NCBI GenBank assembly: GCA_033807695.1
Contig: CM066309.1
Location: 1 to 64,000 of the forward strand
From: Daedaleopsis sinensis
Taxonomy: Eukaryota; Basidiomycota; Agaricomycetes; Polyporales; Polyporaceae
Direction: 5' to 3'
Length of the DNA stretch: 64,000 nucleotides
Position numbers and translations under genes: made by a program. The number at the start of each line of letters is the position of its first letter. The first letter of the stretch is position 1. The notes under the pieces were generated by a model. It saw nothing but the letters and a program-made list of their open reading frames with translations, ran no database searches and was not told the DNA's origin. This document shows positions 1 through 9,837 of this stretch, one piece after another.

Positions 1-193
1 TAACCCCTAACCCTAACCCTAACCCTAACCCTAACCCTAACCCTAACCCTAACCCTAACCCTAACCCTAACCCTAACCCTAACCCTAACCCTAACCCTAA
101 CCCTAACCCTAACCCTAACCCTAACCCTAACCCTAACCCTAACCCTAACCCTAACCCTAACCCTAACCCTAACCCTAACCCTAACCCTAACCC
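1..193. repeat. Left telomere, (CCCTAA)n array
   Basis: About 32 uninterrupted CCCTAA units run from the first base to about 193. The C-rich strand reads 5' to 3' inward, as expected at a left chromosome end (the TTAGGG telomere type of most filamentous fungi). The array passes directly into the fold-back repeat with no spacer. The first base may simply be where the assembly stops. Confidence 0.98.
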
Positions 194-1416
194 TCGCGCA
201 GTTGCCGTCTGTCGAGGATGTTGAGTCTGTACTCTACCACATACACGACTCGCTCCGTGCCCTCGCTCCAGGGCTGGTCAGGCAGCCGTTCGCCGGGAAC
301 GTAGTTCCCCATCTCCTCTTCGCTGATGGCCTGGAGCGAGTCGTGTATGTGGTAGAGTACAGACTCAACATCCTCGACAGACGGCAACTGCGCGAGCGCG
401 CGGCGCAGGGGCACAGGCAGCTCTAACGGTCCGACGAGACATGAAGTAAGCGCTATTTCAATTATGAAAGCGAACCGGACGTACTGGGGTTAGTGATGGC
501 CTCGCTACGCTTGAGGATGGTCGCCTGCATCTCCTCGAGCTGGGCGGTGTACTCGTTCAGCAGCGCCATGCGTTCTGGGTCCTTGAACATGGCAAGCTTC
601 ATGAGTAGTTCCGGCATCAAGCGGAGGTACGCGCGGATCTTGATGGGCGACAGGTCACCCTCCAACAGCGCTGTGGCAGCGTTACGACACGGACACAATG
701 TACAAATAAAAGGCTTACCGGCAAACGCCTTGTCGATTTTGTCTTGCATCCTCTCGATAGCTGCGACACGAGCGTCGAAGACCTTTCGATACCGGTTGAA
801 GCACAGGGCAACGATCGCGCTTAACCATCGCGTGTACTCGAACCTTGGCATGCTGGTCGAGAGCATGGCTTGCTCTCCAAAGATCTCCATGGCCATCGAG
901 GGAAACGCCATCGGAATTAACGCTTGCTCCATGGTCATCACCTACGACGAAGACGTGAGCAGCGTGTCGCGCATGACAGCGACGGAAGATATGACGCACT
1001 TTATCGCCCTCCGGGGTGAGGAGATTGACGATGCCGCGGTCCATGGCCTCCAGGCACTCGTCGATGATCCTGTTGAGGCCCCAGATCTCCCACTGCTCCT
1101 TAAACCACTCGCGGAGGGTGACTTGGCCGACCTCGTCGTACGCTGAGCGACCGTGACCTTTGAGGGTCGACGTGAACTTGCTGCGCTTCTTGTCGTCGGT
1201 GAGAGCGAAGAATTTGCGCGCGTACGCTTGTACAGCCTCGAGCTTCTCGCCCGTGAGGCCGGTTGACTCCTCGGTGGCTTTGGGGGACCAGGGAGCGTGG
1301 TCGCGCTGTGAGATGGCCTGAAAAGTAGGTAAATTGAACGGCGCCGGGTCTTTCATCGGGTCGGGGCTGGTGGAGGCCAAGTCGAGGAACACCGCGTGAA
1401 TGGGCGGGGAGGGCAT
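187..1416 (-). CDS. Uncharacterised protein gene truncated by the telomere
   Basis: Minus-strand gene, spliced as 1416-1000, 941-719, 670-485 and 422-187, giving 353 codons. Introns are 58, 48 and 62 nt with GT..AG ends. The 48-nt intron keeps frame, so it could be retained. I chose the ATG at 1416, but the frame is open upstream to about 1626. The middle of the protein is helical and Met/Leu-rich with a charged segment that looks coiled-coil. I recognise no family. The last exon crosses the fold-back repeat: after its inner part the protein continues into the inverted copy and ends in Arg-Glu-Gly-stop, where Gly and the stop come from telomere repeat. The native C-terminus is therefore lost. 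Whether the stub is expressed is unknown. Confidence 0.6.
193..396. repeat. Fold-back inverted repeat at the telomere junction
   Basis: Positions 193-256 are the perfect reverse complement of 333-396 (64 bp), around a 76-bp spacer. The outer edge of the left arm is the last telomere unit. The right arm and spacer are exon sequence of the minus-strand gene, so the left arm is an inverted copy of that exon. On the minus strand the octamer GGAGCGAG occurs twice just before the turn (269-262 and 256-249) and once inverted at 340-333, a possible microhomology for template switching. I read it as fold-back repair of a broken end followed by telomere addition. Confidence 0.9.
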
Positions 1417-2900
1417 GGCGGGCGTGATAGAGAGATGTGCGTTGAGGGGTGCTGCCAAAGACGAAAAGTGGGGGGAGTCTTTCACGGTTGGGGGCGAGTG
1501 GGTTGCGCTCCTTTTATGTGTGCCCTCGCGAGCGGCTTTTCTCTCATCCGACGCATAAAACGTCTTCCACGTCGGGATCAGAGTCAGCCTACGCCACAGC
1601 ATCAGCACGATCGGATGAATTTGCACCCCAATCGATCCTAACTCACCTGGGCCCGGTCGGTAATGAGATCTGTAGCGTGGGCCCCTTCCGAATTGGGGTT
1701 GACGTGGCGTAGACGGCTCCCGCCGTGGGCTCAGTTCGTCGCACTGGTTGTGGACTTAGACCTTGATATGGATCTAAACGAGGGCGGAATCAGAGCTGTG
1801 CCAATGGAAAAGGAGGTCGAAGAGCGTACGGAACCGATCTGACGGCTCGCTGCCGGGACCCGAGTGAGACAGGGGTCGACTGAGCGGGAGAGGACACTCC
1901 GAGGCGGGACGAGCGGCTGCGGCAGCACTGCATACCGTGTGGCGTTCAGTAGCTCCTGAACTAATCGGGCGACGAATTGATAAGCGCAGCGATAACCGAA
2001 GTTTGAACCACTTACGATAATTTGGCCCGGGTTAGTACGCCAGTCACCGTTGTTACTAAGGGGCCACCGCGAGTGATTAGCTACATCATGTTGTAGTCAG
2101 AATCGACTCCACATCGTCACCTAGATCGGTACTCACTGTCCCGATATGCAATCCGAACATGTCTAAATGTGCCGTCGCGCGATGGAGATAAGTCTGTGAA
2201 ACTATACAATATTAGTCGCGTCGCTTCACACCGTAAGCTCTACCAGCTACTCACCTTACAGCCGATAATGATCTGTGAACACAGCGAGGTTGTGGCGGTA
2301 TACGTGCGATGTGGAAGAAAGCAGGACGCGAACTCGCCCCAACGCGCCAGGTATCACGTGACCGTGACAACCGCGCGTGACCGCGTGGGATCCCAAGGTG
2401 CGCGGCGCGCGACCACTCCTCTCCTCGCCTCCTCTCCTCACCTCTTCCTCCTCAGGCCCCAGGCCTCATCCTCCTCCCATCGTGCTTAACGTCCTTCTCA
2501 CAACACTCGAGGTACGCACTACAGAGTGCTTGCCTCATGTCCACTAACTCACCTCGCTTGCTGTAGCATCCGGTCGCCTGCACAACATCGACGACATCTC
2601 GTACCCAAACGGCGATCCATACACTTCATGGTGAGTGCCGTATTTCTCTGCAAGATCCCATCCGAACCAAGCGTCTGTCTGCCTACATAGTCCATCGCCC
2701 AGCAGGGGGACAAACAGCACACCCCTCTCCTACATGCCGTTGAACCCGCACACACCCTCACAAGCTGCAAGGCTCCTCCCAATCCGCTCCGCCACCTCTG
2801 CTCCCATCTACTCCCCGCCTCGTCCATTTCCTCCACAAGATCGTCATATACGTACCACTGAAGAACGGCTTGGTCGCGGCTCTATGATACCTCCCGCCTT
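1417..2900. other. Intergenic, no supported gene
   Basis: No convincing splice-joined frame is seen. One possible orphan exon lies at about 2568-2632: it follows a CTGTAG acceptor, has an open frame and ends at a consensus GTGAGT donor, but no partner exons were found. The stretch at 2410-2470 is pyrimidine-rich. Confidence 0.4.
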
Positions 2901-4230
2901 CCATCTTGCACACCGCGGTCTCGGACGGCCGCGCGCCATGCGCCTGCCCCGACCATCCAATCACTCACGCTGGCCATCCCGCACGGCGCCGTCTCGGACG
3001 GCCTCGCGCCGTGCGCCTCCCCCGACCATCCCGCACCGCGTCTTCTCGGACGGCCGCGCGCGATGCGCCTCCCCCGATCATCCCGCACCACGCCGTCTCG
3101 GACGGCCTCGCGCCATGCGCCTCCCCCGACCATCCCGCACCGCGTCTTCTCGGACGGCCGCGCGCGATGCGCCTCCCCCGATCATCCCGCAATCAATTGC
3201 GCTGGCCTTCCCGCACGACGCCGTCCCGGACGTCCGCGCGCCCTGCGCCTCTCCCGAACATCCCACAATCGCTCGCGCTGGCCCTCTCACGGCGCCGTCT
3301 TGGACGTCCCGAACGTCTCGCACACGCTCTCGTACCTCTCGTACGACCGGCACCTCCCGAACGCGGTATCGATCCACCCGCCCGTCTCACGCATGCCAAG
3401 CCTAACCTGCACCCACACGCTCCCCGACTACGACTCGCACGACCGCACGCTCTGGCGCCTGCTATCTGTCCCCCCGCCGTCTCGGACGGCCACGCACCAT
3501 GGGCCTCTCTCCCGAACATCCGGCACTCAATCGCGCTGGCCCTCTCGTACGCCGCCGTCCGAGACGTTGCTTCCCATACGCCTATCCCCACGATCTCTTG
3601 CCTTCGCTCACGCCTCCGCCGTCTGGGACGTCCCGAACGTCCTGCACAGTCTCGTCCGACCAGAACCTTCCGCGCACGGTATCAGACCACCCCCCACGTC
3701 TTCACGTCCGAACATTCGCTGCCCCCCTCTGCACGACCCGCACACGCTCTCCGCCCCGATATCTCGCCTGCCTTCTCGCATCCCGCCGTCCGAGAAGGCC
3801 GCCTGCCATGCGCGTATGACCTGCATTACCTGCACGATCTCTCGCCATCGCTCCCGCCGCCCGCCGTCTGGGACGTCCCGAACCTGCACGGTCTCTCGCT
3901 CGACCGGCACCTTCCGCACGCCTCGCGCGTCCGAACATCCCCTCCGCCGTCTCTGCACGCCCCGCGCACGCTCTCCGACTCCGACTCATACGACCAGCCC
4001 ACTCTGTCGTCTGCCATCCTATCTCGTGTACGACCCGCCCGCTCTCTCGCCGTCCCTCACGCCCCCCGCCGTCTGGGACGGCCCGAAAGTACACTGCGGT
4101 CTCTTGCACGACCAGCGCCGAAGTTCTGCACGCGGATTCGAACCACCCCGCACGTCTCCCCCGTCCCGAATATCCGCCGTGCTTTCGCTGCCGACCCGCA
4201 CGACCCGAAAACGTGACTTCGACCCGCACG
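2901..4230. repeat. GC-rich low-complexity block with 52-bp tandem repeats
   Basis: The decamer TCGGACGGCC recurs at 2994, 3046, 3098 and 3150, exactly 52 bp apart, so about four units cover 2994-3201. An earlier copy sits at 2921 (73 bp upstream). Diverged relatives with a GTCTGGGACGTCCCGA core continue to about 4090. Two plus-strand frames stay open for over 430 codons across this block. I regard them as by-products of composition: both are Arg/Pro/Ser repeats and several overlapping frames are open at once. Confidence 0.75.
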
Positions 4231-4781
4231 ATCCGCACGACTTCCATGGACACGCGACTCCCGCCCGCTTCGACTCCGATCCTCACAGCTCCGACGTCCG
4301 CCCCAACACGCTCAAACGCGGCACGTCGTCCGACCTTCACTCGCCAGGGCCGTAAACGCAGCACCCCTCGTCGGCCACCGCACGCTCGTCCGCTCGCGTC
4401 GTGGACTCCGTCGCTGCGCGTGTACCCGCGACTGCTGCTATCGGCGGCGTGGACGTCGCGTTCTGAGTCTAACGACGCAGAAATTGGTGCGCTCGAATAA
4501 TGACAATGATTGTCGTATGATTATCTCACTAACAGCTCCTTTTCTAACAGGTATTCCGCAGCTCCATCTACTCTCCGTGCTCAACCCCAACAACGTGTCG
4601 ACAGTTTCCTCGCCACGTTCCAGCACCTCCCCAGGTTCCTCCCTCTCAGCCTCCATCGTCCGTCCCTCGAACAATGCCATCCTTTGACAGTCGCATGCTG
4701 CCCGAGACCATGAGACCGCCACCCGAAACGCTCCATCGAGCGCCCCCCATACCTGTGCTCCCACTCATCCACGACAACGTC

Positions 4782-5641
4782 TCACGCCGCCCCACTGACG
4801 GGTGCCGCACGCCCGTCCGCGCGTGTTGTCGACACCATCTCTGTGAGTGTACCGCCGACAGCCGTCGTGGGCGTCGTGGACGTCGCCTCCTCCGATGTCA
4901 CTGTACTCTCGACGCGCGGGACCCGTCCGTCCACGGACGTCGCAGACGTCGCGGCCGTCTGCCTGCTCGTTCCTTCTTCGGCAACCGTAGGCGTCTGAAC
5001 GCTGTGCTCCCCTGCCTCGATGGACGTCGCGGACGTCCACGCACCAGGTCCCCACACGCGCACCGCTGCGTCCTCGGGCGTCACGGACGGCCAAATCTCG
5101 GCCACGACGCGCTCCCAGTTCCGGAGCAACTGTTCGTTTGTGATCCCGGTCCCCGTGCGCGCAGCCATCCCCGTGCGCGGCGCCTCAGCTCTCACGCGAC
5201 CGCTCTCCACGAGCTCTGCACGCCCGGTCTGTTCCTGTTCCGAGTCGGCGTCGTCTTCCGACTCTTCCGAGTCCGAGTCCGAGACATCCTCTGTAGCTAG
5301 TTAGTAATGTCCGTAGCAATAGTAACGCAGAACATACCGAGTTCCGGCATGTCGGAAACATCCACAATGCGTGACTGCGTGATAGGCCAAGCCTCCCTCC
5401 AGTCGTCGTCGTCTAAGACTCTGGGTCAGTAAAGTGTGCGGTAGCCAAGAGAATACACACCTCTGCCATTTATGCTGGCATGCAACATTACTTGCCTCAT
5501 TCCGAGGTAGAACGGATGAAGGTTTCTGTCTGGGCGTGGGCGTGGAGGGGAGTCCATGTTGTCCATGATCTCTTCAAGAAGTCCGTTAGCTGGAGTCATG
5601 ATGGGGGAGAGGGGAGGGGTGGGGGAGCGAAGGGGAGCCAT
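4782..5641 (-). CDS. Uncharacterised acidic, mostly disordered protein
   Basis: Spliced as 5641-5461, 5412-5338 and 5290-4782 (introns of 48 and 47 nt, GT..AG), giving 254 aa. The N-terminal 60 residues are Pro-rich, then comes a short segment with several Trp. Next is a Ser/Asp/Glu-rich acidic run, then one folded-looking stretch containing NWERVVAEIWP, and a Thr/Ala/Ser-rich tail. I know no family with this layout. The ATG at 5641 is chosen because a TATA-like box lies about 30 bp upstream and the splice-joined frame starts there. The C-terminal coordinates assume no further intron. Confidence 0.6.
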
Positions 5642-5671
5642 CGCTTGTTACTTAAAGCTAGGTTTCCTGTG

Positions 5672-5679
5672 CTTATATA
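5672..5679 (-). promoter_or_regulatory. TATA-like box upstream of the 5641 start codon
   Basis: The minus strand reads TATATAAG here, about 31 bp before the ATG at 5641. It is the only TATA-like match close to this start and supports the start choice. The spacing is unusually short for a fungal gene with a 5' UTR. Confidence 0.4.
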
Positions 5680-5726
5680 CACAACCTGAGCAATGTCTCA
5701 CAATCTGAGGCCCCTATCTGACTAAG

Positions 5727-5808
5727 TGTGCACCCTTATCTGAAACACTGTGCACCCTTATCTGAAACACTGTGCACCCTTATCTAAATCACCGTGCACC
5801 CTAAGTCC
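5727..5808. repeat. 22-bp tandem repeat containing GATA motifs
   Basis: GTGCACCCTTATCT-type units start at 5727, 5749, 5771 and 5793, a strict 22-bp period. The last is diverged. Each of the first three carries TTATCT, a GATA core on the minus strand, about 90-160 bp upstream of the minus-strand gene that starts at 5641. It could be an upstream regulatory array for that gene or simply a subtelomeric satellite. Confidence 0.7.
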
Positions 5809-5820
5809 CACATGGCAGGT

Positions 5821-5915
5821 GAGCAGTGCGTGTGTGTGCTGTCGACTAGCATCCCTCGCCCGGCCGGGCGCCGAGGGGTTGGGATGCTAGCCAACAGCAC
5901 ACACACGCACTGCTC
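5821..5915. repeat. Long imperfect palindrome
   Basis: The 22-bp arm at 5821-5842 is the exact reverse complement of 5894-5915. After a 3-bp mismatch, 5846-5855 pairs with 5881-5890. The loop of about 25 bp is GC-rich. The shape is that of a miniature inverted-repeat element or cruciform. No flanking target duplication was recognised. Confidence 0.85.
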
Positions 5916-6394
5916 GTCTCAGACCAGTTAGACTTGTGCTGCCCAGGTATTTAGCTTCGGGACGGCAACCTTGGCTCGTCCAGTGCGACATCAGCTTGGA
6001 ATCATCAACAGTTACTTCAGAGTCGAGAGCGAGAGTTGGGCACACCAATATGTGAGATTGTGAAGGACATTGAGCAAAGTATTTCACGTCCGCTATGCTC
6101 AAAAATCGAGCTCTTCAAGAGCTACAGGTACATATGTTTTGCGAGTCCGGCGAACGAGAACGTGCAGTTCTATGGGACGTGCGGTGCAGATGAAGTACAT
6201 GTCGGAGGCGGGTATCTGGAGTTGGAGATTATAGGGTGAGGATGGCAAGTGCACCTCTCGTGCACTGTATCACTGCATAGAGGAGGTCATGATGGTCCAG
6301 TACATATTTTTCCAAGCATGGCGCATGCACGCACACCTGTCTACACAGTTTGCGGTGCTGCACTGTGCGCCACAGTATAAATTGCGTAGTAATT
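5916..6394 (+). other. Short open frame of unknown status
   Basis: A plus-strand frame of 67 codons (6036-6239) is open, with an ordinary-looking composition. It resembles one exon of a small protein, but no start context or partner exon was found. Nothing else is supported in this stretch. Confidence 0.2.
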
Positions 6395-6823
6395 GCGCAC
6401 GTGCACCGTACGGCGCGTAAGTGGGTGCGTTGCGGAGGGGAGAATAAACCCTATTCTAGGGTTGATAAACCCTAGGCTGTGGTTGGGCAAACCCTACGCT
6501 AGGGCTCAGTCCCCCACCCTAACCCTAACCCTGTCACACCCTACAGCATTCGCAAACTTCCCTGGCATTTATGCTAATATCCCATAGCAGCGGTGGACTT
6601 CTTAGACTGCCATATTTCACATATGATACCCATTTGACATGTTGCGCAAATCTGCCATCTACAGTGTCACTTATGTATTACAGTGTAGAATATACAGAAA
6701 ATGCGCATGTGCACTGTATGGCATGTGAGGAGGTGCGTTGCGGAGGTGTGAATAAACCCTATTCTAGGGTTGATAAACCCTAGGCTGTGGTTGGGCAAAC
6801 CCTACGCTAGGGCTCAGTCTCCC
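6395..6823. repeat. Direct duplication carrying telomere-like sequence
   Basis: About 120 bp at 6395-6515 is repeated at 6703-6823, offset 308 bp, with a near-identical core running from GTGCGTTGCGG through AGGGCTCAGT. Both copies contain degenerate telomere units such as AAACCCTA and TCTAGGGTTG in both orientations. A short true CCCTAACCCTAACCCT tract follows the first copy at about 6515-6532. Confidence 0.8.
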
Positions 6824-6859
6824 ACCCAAAGTCGACCCCGAGCCGACCCAAAGGTCCAT

Positions 6860-7480
6860 AATCTCTTCATAACCCTAACCCACTCTAACAACACCTGCTG
6901 CTTCCCTAACACACCCTAACAACCCACCTAACAGCTGCACCCCTAACAACATAACACACTCCCTCTACCCGTTCCCTAACACCTTAACAACGTAACAACT
7001 GCCCCAACACACTCTCCCTCTTCCCTAACACCATAACACTTCCACTAACAACTGTAACACTCTAGCTGTAACTACCAACACACAACCTACTACTGTTGCC
7101 CACTATTCCCTAAAACCCTTTAACCTTGTAACAACACACACCCCCTCTTCCCTTAACACTGTAACTACTACTGCTTCGCACCATTTGTTACAACCCTTTA
7201 ACACCTCAACAACACTCCCTCCCTGTTGCCCTAACCACCTTAACACTATAACATTTAACACTGCAGTTACTGCTTCCCAACATTTCTTACAACCCTTCAC
7301 CACTGTAACAAAACACACTGCCCTAACTACCTTAACACTATAACTTCTAACACTGCCGTTGTAACTCCCTGTACAACACTAGTTACTGCTGTACAACATT
7401 TCTTACACTTCTTCGCAACATGCACCAGTAACACCTCAACTACTCCCCTTAACACTGCACCCCATGTCGTAACTCATACT
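6860..7480. repeat. Degenerate telomere-like CTAACA-rich tract
   Basis: For about 600 bp the plus strand is dominated by variants of CCCTAACA, CTTAACAC and TGTAACA. No gene is visible. It looks like an old telomere array decayed by substitution, or a low-complexity satellite of the same base composition. Confidence 0.65.
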
Positions 7481-8393
7481 ACATTACTTTATATACTGCT
7501 GATTCAAACAACTTGTAGCGCTGTCCAACTATTGCCGGGGGTTAGACCTACACTCCACATATCTAATGTTGCGCCGCAGCACACTCTGCATAGCACTTCC
7601 CTGCCATGCTGATCCCTACTATTACTAGCCTATTACCTGCTTTACACACTAGTATGCTGCAGTTCATTATAATGTTGGTGTACATTACAGTCAGCACCAT
7701 GCTGGTGATAGTCATGTTCCATGCTTCGCCACATAGTATCCTGAAGTCAACACCTGAGCTCGCATAAGTTATTGGCTGCGCAACATAAATGTGGTATAGT
7801 ATGGGTCGACAATATTTCACCATGGATCCTAGTTATTGTTGCGCTCCAGCACATTATATGTAGACAGTACTTACCCTGCTATTACTTACCCTGCTGATTG
7901 CTGATACTTAATATTGTAATGTCATTATATGCTTATGCTTCGCACAATAATATGCTGAGGTTGATACTTGAGCTAGCACACATTATTTACTACACAACAT
8001 TAGTGGAGAGTGTAACATTGATGTGGTATAGTATGAGTCCGCAATATTTTATTATAGGTGGTAGTTGTTGTGCCGCCGCCGCACAATATCCATTACACTA
8101 CTTACTTATCCTGCTGTTCTTACACTGCTGATGATTACTATTGTGATAATATTACATGCGTCGCACAATATTTATATACAGTGTAGTGCATCGCAACATT
8201 TTGTATAGATGCACCTCTAGCATTGGTTGTGCGAGCCTTGCCTTGCCACAACTGTGCGACCATAGAATTCCTATAGCCAAAGAATAGAATGTTGCCGTAA
8301 ATAGTTAACCTAGTACCTTATTACAGACCAGCGCTTTGCAACAGTAACACTGCAATTTATATAGTAGCCAATTTGTATGGCCCATAACATTTT
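7481..8393. other. AT-rich subtelomeric DNA, no gene seen
   Basis: This stretch is clearly AT-richer than its surroundings. It has only short open frames and scattered similar phrases around TTGCGCCGCAGCACA and AATATTTTATTATA. I see no exon structure. Confidence 0.5.
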
Positions 8394-9790
8394 ATCTATT
8401 CACTATAATCAAGTGAAACTAGTATGGTTAGAAAGCTATTGAACAGGGCTACAAAGAATGAAAACGCTTGTTCGCCTTTTTGGGCGCTTATTTTGTTACT
8501 TTTGTATCGCCCATAACTCCTTAACTAATGCAGATAACAAAGTGAAACTGATACAGTTAGAAAGCTACTGACCCTGGCTACAAAAAACAAAAATGCTACT
8601 TCGCCTTTTTGGGCGCTTTTTTGCTTACTTAAGCGCCCAGGTGCGGTCAATAGTCCTCTTTATAACATGTACTAGTAGCAGCCTTCTAATAGCACTCCAT
8701 ACTAGCAGCCATTATAATGCCAAGTAATGCTCAAGTTCAATACAAACGCGACGCAAAATATAGAGTAGCCCGTAGCTCCGCGGAAACTGGGTGCACTGCC
8801 ACAATCGTGCTACCGTCTGAAAGCCCTCATTCCCAGGATATCCGAAAGGTGGCGCGACGCAAGGTTCTGAGCGACGGTTCACACGGTACAGCCCAAATCC
8901 CGATCTTTCATACAAACGCGACGCAAAATCTAGAGTAGGCTCTAGCTCCGCCAAATCAGGGTGCACAGCCGCAATCGTGCTACCGTTGGATAGCCCTAGT
9001 TCCCACGATGATGGTTTGATTGCGCGACGCAAGGTTTCGAGCGACGGTTGGCAAGCTGTGGTGCGGTGCTGAGGCAACTAGTATAAGACTATTAAAGCGG
9101 TAACCACTTTGTTTCGCTTATAACTCCTTAACTAATGAAGATAAGGACGTGAAACTAGTATGGTTAGAAAGCTATTGACCCTGGCTACAAAAAACGAAAA
9201 CGCTTGTTCGCCGTTTTGGGCGCGTATTTTGTAATGCTTATAACTCCTTAACTAATGAGTATTAGAACGTGAAACTGATACGGTTAGAAAGCCCTCGCAC
9301 AGGACTACAAAAAACGAAAACGCTTCCTTGCCTTTTTGAGCGCTTATTTGCTTACTAAGCGCCCGGCACCATTCTAATGATCCTTATAGTCCACTACAAC
9401 ACTTACTTACCGGACTAGTAGCAGCTACTTACCAGTAACACTTCAAAAAAATCAATTCAAACGCGACGCAAATTCTGGGTTAGGCTGTATCTCCGCGAAA
9501 TCAGCCCGCACAGCCGCAATCGAGCACCCGTTGGAAAGCCCTGCTTCTTGTGATACCCGTAAGGTAGCGCGACGCAAGGTTCCGAGCGACGGTTCACGTG
9601 CTATGGCCCGAGAGAAAGTGTGATAGCGCGATGCAAAAATAAGAGTAGGCCCTAACTCCACGGAAACAGGGCGCACAGCCACGATTTTACCATACTTGGA
9701 AAGCCCTGATTCCCACGATGCTCGAAAGGTACCGTGACGCAAGGTTTCAAGCGACGGTTGCCGAGATATGGCGCGACATAGGCGCGACGC
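8394..9790. repeat. Higher-order array of two subtelomeric repeats (BBAA-BBAA)
   Basis: Repeat B (about 120 bp, core CATAACTCCTTAACTAATG, ending in CGCCTTTTTGGGCGC) occurs at about 8394, 8509, 9108 and 9236. Repeat A (about 150 bp, core AACGCGACGCAAAAT, ending in GCGACGCAAGGTT) occurs at about 8736, 8905, 9453 and 9622. The order is B-B-A-A twice, with a period of about 715-725 bp. A shared spacer between the B pair and the A pair contains TACTAGTAGCAGC. Two levels of tandem duplication are therefore visible. No coding capacity is evident. Confidence 0.85.
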
Positions 9791-9837
9791 TCGGAATTAG
9801 GGCCTAATTCCGGGGATTATAACACTAGGTCAATGGT

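Noticed and set aside
2906..4355. Two overlapping plus-strand frames of 436 and 430 codons
   Set aside because: Both are Arg/Pro/Ser/Thr low complexity over a 52-bp repeat block, and further minus-strand frames are open at the same time. No splice or domain evidence.
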